Assembly (NCBI GenBank): GCA_023399595.1
Contig: JAEWOR010000006.1
Coordinates: 12,452 to 76,451 of the forward strand
DNA length: 64,000 nucleotides
Origin: Bacteroidota bacterium
GTDB taxonomy: Bacteria > Bacteroidota > Bacteroidia > Flavobacteriales > Weeksellaceae
Direction: 5' to 3'
The position numbers were made by a program, and so were the translations under genes. Numbering within the stretch: the first letter of the stretch is position 1; every line of letters starts with the position of its first letter. Positions 16,442 to 24,809 of the stretch are shown piece after piece. The notes under the pieces are model-generated. The model made no database searches. It saw only the letters and a program-made list of their open reading frames with translations, and had not been told where the DNA came from.

Positions 16442-19030
16442 TTATTCTTTCATTTCAATTTTATTCAGTTGAGTATCTTTTACAGCTTCTTTATTTGGAG
16501 CACTCAAAGGAAGTCCGTTTTTCTGAGCAGGAACACCTATTCCTGACGCTGGATTGGCATTTCCTGGGGGCTGATTAGGTGGTACTAATTGTTGAACTCC
16601 CTGTTGCGGAGCATTCATATTCAATGGTTGAACAGGGGGCTGATTAGGATTGGTCAGTTGAATATTATTTCCTTTATTATCAGTTGGTTTAAATTGCAAT
16701 TCACTTTTTAAGTAATTCAACATTTCCTTTGCTTTAATGCCTTCTGGAGTTTTAGCATAATTCAGTGCAATTTGTTCTAGCTGTAAGATCATCACTTCCT
16801 TACCCGTCATTTTACCTGTGTTAAAAGCATTTAACAAGGTTAATTTAGGTATTAATGCATCTTTTGGATATTGCGCAATGGTTTGCTCTAACAAATCTTT
16901 ACTCTCCTGAAATTTCTCTTCCTCATACAAACTGAAAGCTCTTATATAAGCTCCTTCCACACTAGCATCCGACTTTACAAAAGTTGAATTTTTAGGATTT
17001 CTCACAAACTCCGCATACGAAGTGTAAGGATAATCTTTTAAGAGAATCTGTTTAGCTCTTTCCGCAGCGTTAGGATTCTTCTCATAATTCATTGCATAAA
17101 TTTCGTAAAGTGCTTGTAGCATTACTTTTTCTTCGGGTTTTACATCTACTAAATCATATAAAGTTTTTGTGGCCAAAGGTGTATTGGTAAAATAATTCTG
17201 ATACATTACCCCCATACCAAGAGATGCTGTGTCCCTATCTTTCTTTAATTGACTTAACATAGTAGGATTGGTTGGAATTTTTTCAATATAAAACTCGGGT
17301 TCATATCTCCTTGGATTAGGTGTATTGCTAATTCCTAGAGCTTCATTCTTTTTATCTTGAAGACTGCTACCCATGGTTTGCGAATACCTCCAGTTATCTG
17401 CTAATCCCCTACTTCCCCAAACCTGTTTAAATGCCGACGTACCTTTAGAAACGGTGTTATTATTACTGAAATAAAAACCCTTGGTTGCAACCCCAAAATC
17501 TGTAAAAGAGTTTCCGCTACTTCCGAAAATTGAATTGGAACTGTAATCTCCCGAATCAAAACCTTTTTGACGTTCCGCTTTTCTTCTTTCTTGTTCTTCT
17601 TTTTCTTCCTTAGCTTTTAATCTTGTAATATAATTATTGAAAAAAGCTTTTTTCTGAGGATCATCCATCTTAGCAAGACTAAGAATACTGTCGTTCTTTT
17701 TAATTAAATAATAATTTTTAGCTATTTTTTTAATATTCTCAGATTGCTCTCTAAGAAGCATTTTAGACGGTTCATAAGTCATCGCAACCAAAGCAGAATC
17801 GTAGTAAACTCCAGCTCCTATATAATCGTTTTTGTCTAAATATCCATTTCCTATTTCGTAAAAAGTAAGACCTCTAATTTGTGGATCCGATTCTTTTTCT
17901 TCAAGAGATTTTCTGAAAAAAGTTTGAGCCTCGTCCTTTTTATTAGCTTTATTAGCCATTAAACCCAAAGCATAGTAAAATTCATTTTTTCGAGAACCAT
18001 AAGTTCCTTTTTTACTAATTCCTTCCAAATAATTTTTTGCTCCTTGATAATCGCCACTTCCATTGAAAGTTTTAGCAATTTCTATTTGAGATTTCACTTC
18101 AAATTCAAAGTTATTAGCGTATTTATAAGCTTCTTTAAAGCTTTCTCTCGCTAAATTATTCTTCCCTAGGTTTTGCAAAAGCTGACCTCTTACAAAGGCG
18201 ATTCTACTTTTTAATTTACGGCTAGAATTCACTTCAAAAGCTCTATCGAGTTCCTTTAAAGCCAAATCTTTTTTACCTTCATCCAACAAAGACTCTGCAT
18301 AATAAATGGAAAATATCTTCTCGTATTCTTTAGTAAGTCCTTCTCCTTTTACTTTTGCAAAAACCTCATTGGCCTTTTCAAAATCTTTCATTTTTGCATA
18401 AGCCAAACCTTGATAAACTCTTGCTAAAGGCAAACGCTTATCATCTTTCATTTTCGCAAAAAGTGTATTGAGAATATCTAATGCAGCAACTGGTTTATTC
18501 TGATAAATTCTAGATTGAGCAGCAATAATATAAGCATCAAATAAGGTTTTATTTTGTTCCGCTCCTTTTCTTATCACCGAATAATTTTGAATCGCTTTTA
18601 AGGCTTTTGCTTCTGCAATTTCCAAAGAATTTGCCCCTTTTGGAGCTTCCTGTCCGATACCAGAACTTATATTTCCTGCATTAGGTGGCATACCTGGAGC
18701 TCCAGCACTTTTTCGAAGACTCTCTGAAGAATTATTTACAGAAGCCATTTTCATGGTATTGTCCGCAAAAGCTGTAGTTTGTCCTAAATCGCTTCCAACA
18801 GGTTGATCTTCGTAAGTAAGAATAGGAATATAAGGAGCATAAAAATTATCTTTATGTCCTTTATCTCTCTCTTCAAACTCATAATTTAATGCATCTTTTG
18901 CATTAAATAAAGTATTGTAATAGGTAGAAAACCCTTTTAAAAATTTAGATCTTTTCTCAGGCTTCTTAGAGGTAGATGCACAAGAAACAACTATAGAAAT
19001 TATTAAAAGAAATAAAATGTTTTTTTTCAT
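16442..19030 (-). CDS. sprE: SprE/PorW, TPR lipoprotein of type IX secretion and gliding
   Basis: SprE (PorW) is an outer-membrane-associated lipoprotein needed for type IX secretion and, in gliding species, for motility. The protein (about 862 residues from the ATG at 19030) has a lipoprotein signal MKKNILFLLIISIVVSCAS with the cysteine at residue 17. The family's N-terminal phrase 'FLKGFSTYYNTLFNAKDALNYEFEE' follows, then many TPR repeats and a long Pro/Asn/Gln-rich C-terminus ('NPNQPPVQPLNMNAPQQ'). A 14-codon in-frame extension upstream is not hydrophobic-signal-like and was left out. No other type IX core genes are in the window. Confidence 0.85.
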   Translation of the reverse strand: MKKNILFLLIISIVVSCASTSKKPEKRSKFLKGFSTYYNTLFNAKDALNYEFEERDKGHKDNFYAPYIPILTYEDQPVGSDLGQTTAFADNTMKMASVNNSSESLRKSAGAPGMPPNAGNISSGIGQEAPKGANSLEIAEAKALKAIQNYSVIRKGAEQNKTLFDAYIIAAQSRIYQNKPVAALDILNTLFAKMKDDKRLPLARVYQGLAYAKMKDFEKANEVFAKVKGEGLTKEYEKIFSIYYAESLLDEGKKDLALKELDRAFEVNSSRKLKSRIAFVRGQLLQNLGKNNLARESFKEAYKYANNFEFEVKSQIEIAKTFNGSGDYQGAKNYLEGISKKGTYGSRKNEFYYALGLMANKANKKDEAQTFFRKSLEEKESDPQIRGLTFYEIGNGYLDKNDYIGAGVYYDSALVAMTYEPSKMLLREQSENIKKIAKNYYLIKKNDSILSLAKMDDPQKKAFFNNYITRLKAKEEKEEQERRKAERQKGFDSGDYSSNSIFGSSGNSFTDFGVATKGFYFSNNNTVSKGTSAFKQVWGSRGLADNWRYSQTMGSSLQDKKNEALGISNTPNPRRYEPEFYIEKIPTNPTMLSQLKKDRDTASLGMGVMYQNYFTNTPLATKTLYDLVDVKPEEKVMLQALYEIYAMNYEKNPNAAERAKQILLKDYPYTSYAEFVRNPKNSTFVKSDASVEGAYIRAFSLYEEEKFQESKDLLEQTIAQYPKDALIPKLTLLNAFNTGKMTGKEVMILQLEQIALNYAKTPEGIKAKEMLNYLKSELQFKPTDNKGNNIQLTNPNQPPVQPLNMNAPQQGVQQLVPPNQPPGNANPASGIGVPAQKNGLPLSAPNKEAVKDTQLNKIEMKE

Positions 19031-19108
19031 TGTAGTTGTATAACTTACTAACTTCTGTTTTATTATCAACAATCTTGATAAAGATGTAAATTTAATGAAA
19101 AAATATAT

Positions 19109-19678
19109 TTATAGACTTGAATCATTAATATCACGTATCATTTTATACAATAAATGTGTTGGTAAGCCCATAATGGTGTAGAAACTCCCTTCAATTTTTT
19201 TGATTTTCGCCATTCCAATCCACTCTTGAATTCCGTAACTTCCCGCTTTATCAAATGGTTTAAAAGCATCAATATAATAATTGATTTCATCATCCGAAAT
19301 TTCATCAAAATATACCGTAGCAACATCCGTTTCAGTGATGCTTTTATAAATATTTTTCACGGTAATTCCTGTAAATACTTGGTGTTGACTGCCAGAAAGT
19401 TTCCTTATCGTTTCAAAAGCTTCATTTCTGTCTTTAGGTTTTCCCAAAATATTTTCCTTAAAAACGACAACTGTATCTGCAGTAATTAAAACTTCATCAG
19501 CTTGAAGATTTTGATAAGTATTCGCTTTTAATTCCGATAAATAACTTGCTGCATTTTTTGGCTCAATTTCTTGAGGTAAAATTTCATCACAATCTATTTT
19601 CACAACATTAAAACCAAATCCTAAACCCGAAAGCAGTTCTTTACGTCTCGGCGATTGCGATGCTAAAAGTATCTTCAT
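19109..19678 (-). CDS. maf: Maf family nucleotide pyrophosphatase
   Basis: Maf proteins hydrolyse non-canonical or modified nucleoside triphosphates (dTTP/UTP class or m7GTP class). The 189-residue protein starts with the family motif 'LLASQSPRRKELLSGLGFGF', and 'LITADTVVVFKENILGKPKD' and 'GSQHQVFTGITV' are intact. Ten bases separate it from the upstream kdsC-like gene, with the DUF2520 gene before that, so the three probably form one leftward unit. Confidence 0.93.
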   Translation of the reverse strand: MKILLASQSPRRKELLSGLGFGFNVVKIDCDEILPQEIEPKNAASYLSELKANTYQNLQADEVLITADTVVVFKENILGKPKDRNEAFETIRKLSGSQHQVFTGITVKNIYKSITETDVATVYFDEISDDEINYYIDAFKPFDKAGSYGIQEWIGMAKIKKIEGSFYTIMGLPTHLLYKMIRDINDSSL

Positions 19679-19688
19679 TCTACCAATT

Positions 19689-20207
19689 TTAAATGGATTG
19701 TGTATTGTCTTCCAACCACGTGTTTTGAGATTTCATTACTTGCTCAATAACATCACGAACCGCACCACTTCCGCCAGTTTTAGGCGAAATATAATGCGCA
19801 ACTGCTTTCACTTCCGGAACTGCATTTTCTGGACAAGTAGCCACTGCACAGTTTTCTAAAAGGTGAATATCTGGTAAATCATCGCCCATGGTAAGAATTT
19901 CATCGTCGTGAAGATTATGTTTCTTTTTAAAAGCTTTATAATCTACCATCTTGTTGTGCGATTTTGGATAATAATCTTGTATCCCAAGATATTCTATCCT
20001 ATGTTTCACCATTTCATCATTTCCTCCAGTAATTACCCCTATAATATAATTGTTTTTTAAAGCTTTTACCACCGCGTAACCATCCAAAACATTCATCACT
20101 CTGCACATATTTCCACCTGGCATTAGATAAACATTTCCGTCGGTAAAAACACCGTCTACATCAAACACAAAAGCTTTTATATTTTTTAATTTTCCTTTAT
20201 AAGACAT
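19689..20207 (-). CDS. kdsC: KdsC-like HAD phosphatase (3-deoxy-D-manno-octulosonate 8-phosphate phosphatase)
   Basis: A 172-residue HAD phosphatase of the cap-less C0 type. Motif I is 'FVFDVDGVFTDG' with the nucleophile D16 and acid D18; 'GVITGG' provides motif II and 'TMGDDLPDIHLLENCAVATCPENA' motif IV. Length and motifs fit KdsC, which frees Kdo from Kdo-8-phosphate for lipopolysaccharide. Other KdsC-like phosphatases acting on sialic-acid-type sugars look similar, so the substrate is likely but not certain. It lies between the DUF2520 gene and maf. Confidence 0.85.
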   Translation of the reverse strand: MSYKGKLKNIKAFVFDVDGVFTDGNVYLMPGGNMCRVMNVLDGYAVVKALKNNYIIGVITGGNDEMVKHRIEYLGIQDYYPKSHNKMVDYKAFKKKHNLHDDEILTMGDDLPDIHLLENCAVATCPENAVPEVKAVAHYISPKTGGSGAVRDVIEQVMKSQNTWLEDNTQSI

Positions 20208-20227
20208 TTTTATTCTGAAATTTTAAT

Positions 20228-20980
20228 TTATTCAAGGTTGTACATTTTTTTAATGGATTCATTTAAAACTTTATAAATTTCTAAATGTTCGCCAGATAAA
20301 AGTTCTTCATGCATTTCTAAAATTCTTTTATCATTTCTTACCGCAGGACCAGTTTGAGCATTTAGAGGCTCCAAATGATGAATTTTCTCTGTAGTTTCAT
20401 CTATTAATGGTAAAAAATAAGAAAATGGAATTTCTTGACTATCAGAAATTTCTTTGGCTCTTGCAAAAAGATGATTCACAAAATTACAAGCAAAAACCGC
20501 CGTTAAATGAATGTATTTTCTTTTATCATACGTACTTAGCATTACTTTATCCGAAACTTTTCTAGCTAAGTTTAACAACAATTCTTCATCCTCATTATTT
20601 TCCGCTTCAACAAAAAAAGGAATTTCAGAATATTGCAATTTTTTATTTTTAGAAAAAGTTTGAAGCGGATAAAAGCTGGCCTTTCTATAATTTCCAGCCA
20701 AAATTTCTTTGGGCAAAGATCCTGAAGTATGAGCCACCAAAACATTCGGATTGGTAATTATTTTAGAAACGTCATGAACAGCATTATCGCTCACCGAAAT
20801 TAAATACAAATCCGCCGACTCCAATTGAGCTGTAGAATAGTTAAAACCTGTTTCATTAGATATTTTTTGAAGCTCAGCTTCGTTTCTTCCGTAGACTTGC
20901 TTCACCAGGATATTATTTTCTTTAAAAGCTTTTGTTAGATGATAAGCTACATTTCCGGAACCAATAATTACTAAATCCAT
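20228..20980 (-). CDS. Rossmann-fold DUF2520 oxidoreductase-like protein
   Basis: An approximately 250-residue protein. The N-terminal Rossmann domain starts with 'LVIIGSGNVAYHLTKAF', a dinucleotide-binding glycine motif. The C-terminal helical DUF2520 domain contains 'HLTAVFACNFVNHLFARAKEI' and 'TGPAVRNDKRILEMH'. The family resembles ketopantoate and pyrroline carboxylate reductases, but no reaction is established. The ATG at 20980 is chosen over one at 20998 because the glycine motif then falls at residues 6-11, as in relatives. It is the first gene of a probable unit with kdsC and maf. Confidence 0.82.
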   Translation of the reverse strand: MDLVIIGSGNVAYHLTKAFKENNILVKQVYGRNEAELQKISNETGFNYSTAQLESADLYLISVSDNAVHDVSKIITNPNVLVAHTSGSLPKEILAGNYRKASFYPLQTFSKNKKLQYSEIPFFVEAENNEDEELLLNLARKVSDKVMLSTYDKRKYIHLTAVFACNFVNHLFARAKEISDSQEIPFSYFLPLIDETTEKIHHLEPLNAQTGPAVRNDKRILEMHEELLSGEHLEIYKVLNESIKKMYNLE

Positions 20981-21068
20981 ATTGCAAATATAGAGCATTA
21001 AAAAGTTTGGTTTAAAATTGGTTAATTAATAATTTTTCAAATAATTAGTAATACTTTTAACTTTTGGA

Positions 21069-21076
21069 TATTTTTG
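21069..21076 (+). promoter_or_regulatory. -7 box upstream of the ECF sigma gene
   Basis: TATTTTTG matches TAnnTTTG and lies 24 bases before the ATG at 21101. No TTG at the standard spacing is present. ECF promoters in this phylum can differ, so autoregulation is not excluded. Confidence 0.35.
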
Positions 21077-21100
21077 TAATCCAAACAATGAACGCATCTT

Positions 21101-21652
21101 ATGAAGACCAAAGACGCTGAGATTATTGCCCTGATGCAGAATACACGAACCCAAGAAAAAGGGATTCGGGCATTGATGGATGCATATCAAAGTAGGTTGT
21201 ATTGGCATATAAGACGTTTAATTGTAGATGCAGATTTAGCTCAGGATGTTTTGCAGGAGACTTTTATTAAAGTGTATCAGAATTTTCATCAGTTTAAGAA
21301 TGACAGTCAGTTATACACTTGGCTTTACAGAATTGCAACTAACGAAGCTTTACAACAAATTAACAAGCTTAAAAAGATGCAAAAAACAGATGAAGATGCA
21401 GATTATTACCTCCAAAACATTGTAGCTGATGAAGTAGAAAAAGATGGTACAGAAATTCAAATTTTATTGCAAAAAGCAATTCATAGTTTACCAGAAAAAC
21501 AAAAACTGGTTTTCACAATGAGGTATTATGACGATTTGCCGTATGAGGAGATTTCAAAAATTGTTGACATGTCGGTAGGTACATTAAAAACCAATTACCA
21601 CTATGCCAAGCAAAAAATAGAAGATTATATTAAAGAAAATTATGATAAATAA
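21101..21652 (+). CDS. RNA polymerase ECF-type sigma factor
   Basis: A 183-residue sigma-70 family protein with only regions 2 and 4. Region 2 spans about residues 25-95 ('YWHIRRLIVDADLAQDVLQETFIKVYQNF', 'YTWLYRIATNEALQQINKLKK'). Region 4 is the helix-turn-helix near residues 130-180 ('LPEKQKLVFTMRYYDDLPYEEISKIVDMSVGTLKTNYHYAKQKI'). The start gives a normal N-terminus; an ATG at 21088 runs into a stop. It is the first gene of a three-gene unit with a membrane-anchored partner (likely anti-sigma) and a Spy-like secreted protein. Confidence 0.92.
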   Translation: MKTKDAEIIALMQNTRTQEKGIRALMDAYQSRLYWHIRRLIVDADLAQDVLQETFIKVYQNFHQFKNDSQLYTWLYRIATNEALQQINKLKKMQKTDEDADYYLQNIVADEVEKDGTEIQILLQKAIHSLPEKQKLVFTMRYYDDLPYEEISKIVDMSVGTLKTNYHYAKQKIEDYIKENYDK

Positions 21653-21668
21653 TTTTTAAGACCGCAAA

Positions 21669-22229
21669 ATGAAGAATTTTGATATAGAAAATTTAGAAAG
21701 AAAAAACATTTATAAAATTCCCGATACACTTTTTGATAATGTTCAGGAAAATGTGATGAATGCTATTTCTATTGATACTGAAGAAACAGTAATTAGCACT
21801 AACAAAGGCAAAATTGTTAAGTTGAATTGGTGGATGGCTGCGGCAGCATCTTTGGTATTAATATTTGGTTTAGGATGGATATTTTCGGATTCATTCACCA
21901 ACCAAAACAACATTAATACTATTGATACTTTAGTGAAAACTGAGCTTCCACATAATGCAGTAGAAAGTACACAAGCTTACAATATTGTAAAATCTGACGT
22001 GAGTTCCATTGATGTTGATGATTCTAAAAAGAATACAAATACCACTAATGTTAAAACCATTGCTTCACGCCAAGAGATTAAAAAAACGAATATAAAAGCG
22101 GTAAATCTTCCAAACAAAGAAGTAAATGAAGAAGAGATGAATGTATATTTAGATGTTTTGTCCAATAAAGAAATCTCGGACATTGCACAGAATTCAGTTT
22201 CGGATGTATATTTAGATTTATATAACTAA
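21669..22229 (+). CDS. Probable anti-sigma factor, single-pass membrane protein
   Basis: A 186-residue protein without a recognisable zinc-binding anti-sigma motif. The first 55 residues are soluble. One transmembrane helix follows ('WWMAAAASLVLIFGLGWIF', about residues 55-75), then a Ser/Thr/Asn-rich periplasmic tail. This layout, and its place 16 bases after an ECF sigma gene, suggest it holds the sigma factor at the membrane. The C-terminal phrase 'YLDVLSNKEISDIAQNSVSDVYLDLYN' resembles short motifs seen in Bacteroidota anti-sigma-like proteins. The role is inferred from position. Confidence 0.65.
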   Translation: MKNFDIENLERKNIYKIPDTLFDNVQENVMNAISIDTEETVISTNKGKIVKLNWWMAAAASLVLIFGLGWIFSDSFTNQNNINTIDTLVKTELPHNAVESTQAYNIVKSDVSSIDVDDSKKNTNTTNVKTIASRQEIKKTNIKAVNLPNKEVNEEEMNVYLDVLSNKEISDIAQNSVSDVYLDLYN

Positions 22230-22235
22230 CAACAA

Positions 22236-22748
22236 ATGAAAAAGATATTTTTATTATATATTCTTATAATCTTCGGAGGATTCAGCATTAATGCGCAGAA
22301 GCTTAATTACGATTGGAAGAAAATGAAGCCCGAAGAGAGAAAAGAAGTCATTAACAACCTTTCACCTGAGGAAAGAAAAGAACTTTTAAAAAAGTTCAGA
22401 AATAATATGGTGATTGAAAATCTAGACATAAAACCCGAAAATAAAGAGGAGTTTACTAAAGTTTACAACGAATATTTAGAAAACCAATCGAACATAAAAA
22501 AACAATTTAATCCGCATTTTAAACCAGAAGACCTTTCGGATATTGAAGCTAAGCAAAAACTTAATCAGAGTTTTGAAATGGGACAAAGTTTATTGGATAA
22601 CAGAAAAAGATATGCAGAAAAATTTCAGCAAGTAATCCCACCACAAAAGGTTTTAAAACTATTCCAAACAGAAGGAATGGTAAGGGATAAAATGAATGAG
22701 AGAAAACATCCTAACACTAGGAATTCCTCTCAGAGAAGATCGAGATGA
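22236..22748 (+). CDS. Secreted Spy/CpxP-like helical protein
   Basis: A 170-residue protein with a signal peptide (MKKIFLLYILIIFGGFSINAQ). The mature part is charged and helical, with two similar 'KPEERKEVINNL' and 'SPEERKELLKKF' segments and the order of conserved charges seen in Spy/CpxP/ZraP-type periplasmic proteins. A basic tail ends it (RNSSQRRSR). It starts seven bases after the anti-sigma candidate and is closed by the terminator at 22779-22810. A role in an envelope-stress circuit with the sigma factor is an inference. Confidence 0.6.
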   Translation: MKKIFLLYILIIFGGFSINAQKLNYDWKKMKPEERKEVINNLSPEERKELLKKFRNNMVIENLDIKPENKEEFTKVYNEYLENQSNIKKQFNPHFKPEDLSDIEAKQKLNQSFEMGQSLLDNRKRYAEKFQQVIPPQKVLKLFQTEGMVRDKMNERKHPNTRNSSQRRSR

Positions 22749-22778
22749 TCTCATAATAGTTTATTTTTTTAATGTTGG

Positions 22779-22810
22779 ACGACTCTCATAAAGTATTTTG
22801 TGAGAGTCGT
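22779..22810 (+). terminator. Terminator of the ECF sigma unit
   Basis: A ten-base perfect stem (ACGACTCTCA/TGAGAGTCGT) with a 12-base loop, followed by TTAATTTTTG. Confidence 0.85.
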
Positions 22811-22817
22811 TTAATTT

Positions 22818-22850
22818 TTGATAAAACATTCTATAATTCTTTTACTTTTG
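22818..22850 (+). promoter_or_regulatory. Promoter of the glycine-zipper secreted protein gene
   Basis: TTG at 22818-22820 and TACTTTTG (perfect -7 box) at 22843-22850 with 22 bases between, slightly longer than the usual 19-20. The ATG follows at 22867. Confidence 0.45.
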
Positions 22851-22866
22851 TTAAAAAATAAAGAAT

Positions 22867-23904
22867 ATGAAAACATTATTTGCCTTCACATTTATATTCA
22901 TTTTTTCTTTTGCGTTCTCGCAAGATATTGAACTTATTAAACTTTATAAAAACATTAAAGACAAAAGAGGACTTATAAAATCTCTTAGTGTTATAGATAA
23001 TAGACCTGATAAAAATATTGGAACATTGTCTGATTCAAAAAAAACAGTGAGTTTAAAGTTTGAAAATGAAGATTTGAAAAGCTATATCGAAAATTGGTTT
23101 AACTCGGATAATAAAACAGAAGGAAATACAGACCTTGTTTTGATGATTGAAGAGATAAAATCTTACCAAGAACAAAATCTTGAAACAAATGAATCCGTTC
23201 CAAAACTTAAAGTGAAAATTTCTAGTTTTATAAAAAGAAATGATAAATATTATTTCATTAATAGATTTGATAATATTGCAATTGTTCCCATTAATAGAGC
23301 TGCTTTTTCACAAGATTACTTTGCAGATCAAATCTCAAATCTCTTTACAAACTTTATAAAATCATCTTACACAAGCACGGTATCAAGCTATGTAATTCCT
23401 GAAAATGAAATTAATAATTATAATAACTATTTAGTGAAAAACTCCAAAGCTCTGAATAGTTCTGAATTAAAAGATGGTTTTTATAAAAACTTTAAAAATT
23501 TTTCGAATCAAGAACCAGATGCAAACTACACCTTAGAAAGGAACAAGAAAGGCAAGCCAAAAAGATTGAAATACAATGGTGAACAAGTTCCCTTTTCCGA
23601 AATCTATGGGTTTGTAGAAAACGGAAAAGTTTATAAACTAACACCAGTAGGTTTTGACGAAATGCAAAAAGATGAAAAAGGATTTCACCTCTACACTTCC
23701 AGAAATAACATTTTCTTAAAAAACTCCAATAATGTAATGATAGGAGCGATGGCAGGAGGAATGGTAGGCGCATTAATCGGCGGAATTATTGATGCCAATT
23801 CTAACAATAACTCAGGCGGAATGATTCCGTTTGGATACTCAAATCATGCACAATGTATTGTTTATATAGATTCCTTAACTGGAGATTACGTTTTCACTCA
23901 ATAA
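22867..23904 (+). CDS. Secreted protein with C-terminal glycine-zipper segment
   Basis: A 345-residue protein I do not recognise. A signal peptide (MKTLFAFTFIFIFSFAFSQ) is followed by a mixed alpha/beta region. A glycine-rich hydrophobic segment lies near residues 295-315 ('IGAMAGGMVGALIGGIIDAN', small residues every three to four positions), as in glycine-zipper proteins that insert into membranes. It ends 'CIVYIDSLTGDYVFTQ'. A decayed relative follows immediately (23924-24734), which shows this is a locally duplicated family. It has its own promoter at 22818-22850. Confidence 0.6.
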   Translation: MKTLFAFTFIFIFSFAFSQDIELIKLYKNIKDKRGLIKSLSVIDNRPDKNIGTLSDSKKTVSLKFENEDLKSYIENWFNSDNKTEGNTDLVLMIEEIKSYQEQNLETNESVPKLKVKISSFIKRNDKYYFINRFDNIAIVPINRAAFSQDYFADQISNLFTNFIKSSYTSTVSSYVIPENEINNYNNYLVKNSKALNSSELKDGFYKNFKNFSNQEPDANYTLERNKKGKPKRLKYNGEQVPFSEIYGFVENGKVYKLTPVGFDEMQKDEKGFHLYTSRNNIFLKNSNNVMIGAMAGGMVGALIGGIIDANSNNNSGGMIPFGYSNHAQCIVYIDSLTGDYVFTQ

Positions 23905-23923
23905 TTTTTCAACTAATTCACTC

Positions 23924-24734
23924 ATAAAAAAAAGCATTTTATTCTTTTTTATTTCTTTTCGGTTACTTTTCGCTCAAAAAACAATTTATATCCCATTAAA
24001 ACAAAACTTAAAAAACAAATCTAAAACAAGCCCACTCACTAATTATTATAGATTTCAGACAAGCCCACTCACTAATTATTATAGATTTCAGAGAAGATAA
24101 AAATATTGGAAACATTATTTACAGAAAAAATAATTTTGATATAAAATTTGAGGATGAAGATTTAAAAACAAAATTGGATTTAAACTTACAAAATTCATCA
24201 CAAATTCCTATTCTCATCCTGTAAGTAAATTTGTAATTAATGAAGATAATCTATCTAATTATGAAATAGCATTAACTTCTCAAATAAAATCCTTTAACAC
24301 CGAAAAAGTTGCGGAAAGAGTATATTCAAGCTTTGAAAATTTTTGCAATCAAGAATTTTCAAAAAAATCCTTTGTAAGGAAAAACGAGAAAGGCATCGTA
24401 AATGGAGTTGGAGATACAGAAGGTTATGATGTTTTAAGAAAAAATGTTTTTGCATACGTGGATGAATGAGTTCCCCATTTTTTAACTCCTGTTGGTTTTT
24501 TAAAAATGCAAAAAGATCAAAAAGGATATTACATTTTTGCTACTAAAGAAGAACTTAATCCTGAAAATAATAATCTTACAACTTTCATCGGCGCTATGAC
24601 TGGGGGAATTATTGGAGGAATTGTGGGTGGAATTATTGACGCCAACACCAGAAAAAAACAAGTTAGAAGAACAAGATGGCTTTTATAATATTTATATTGA
24701 TTCTTTAATTGGAGAATTGCTTTACGAAAAATAA
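23924..24734 (+). pseudogene. Decayed paralogue of the glycine-zipper secreted protein
   Basis: This stretch of over 800 bases has no intact gene but can be followed as a broken copy of the preceding gene. A signal-peptide-like start (KKSILFFFISFRLLFAQ) begins at an ATA codon (23924) where ATG is expected. The frame changes near 24026-24091, where a 33-bp tandem duplication sits. A segment 'REDKNIG...FDIKFEDEDLK' matches 'RPDKNIG...VSLKFENEDLK' of the intact protein. A TGA at about 24467 interrupts 'FAYVDE-VPHFLTPVGF', and after the glycine zipper a shift is needed to read 'NIYIDSLIGELLYEK' to the stop at 24734. Part of the middle is missing. At least four lesions make function very unlikely. 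Confidence 0.75.
24026..24091 (+). repeat. Perfect 33-bp tandem duplication inside the pseudogene
   Basis: Two identical copies, 24026-24058 and 24059-24091, each starting ACAAGCCCACTCACTAATTA. The length is a multiple of three, but the copies lie where the reading frame is already lost. It looks like a replication-slippage or repair product. Confidence 0.9.
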
Positions 24735-24752
24735 GTTTTCATCTGATTTACA

Positions 24753-24784
24753 GAAAAAAGGGGCTTTTTAAGTCTCTTTTTTTA
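24753..24784 (+). terminator. Possible terminator before lepA
   Basis: An A-rich/T-rich imperfect hairpin of about 11 pairs (AAAAAGGGGCT with AGTCTCTTTTT, two G-U pairs) running into Ts. It probably ended the transcript of the decayed gene. Confidence 0.5.
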
Positions 24785-24790
24785 TCTTTG
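24783..24790 (+). promoter_or_regulatory. -7 box of lepA
   Basis: TATCTTTG, a perfect TAnnTTTG box, 19 bases before the lepA ATG at 24810. No TTG at standard spacing. Confidence 0.45.
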
Positions 24791-24809
24791 CAAATTACAA
24801 GAGTTATAC

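Noticed and set aside
24026..24091. Two identical 33-bp units, CRISPR-like at first sight
   Set aside because: They are directly adjacent with no spacer and occur only twice, inside a decayed gene.
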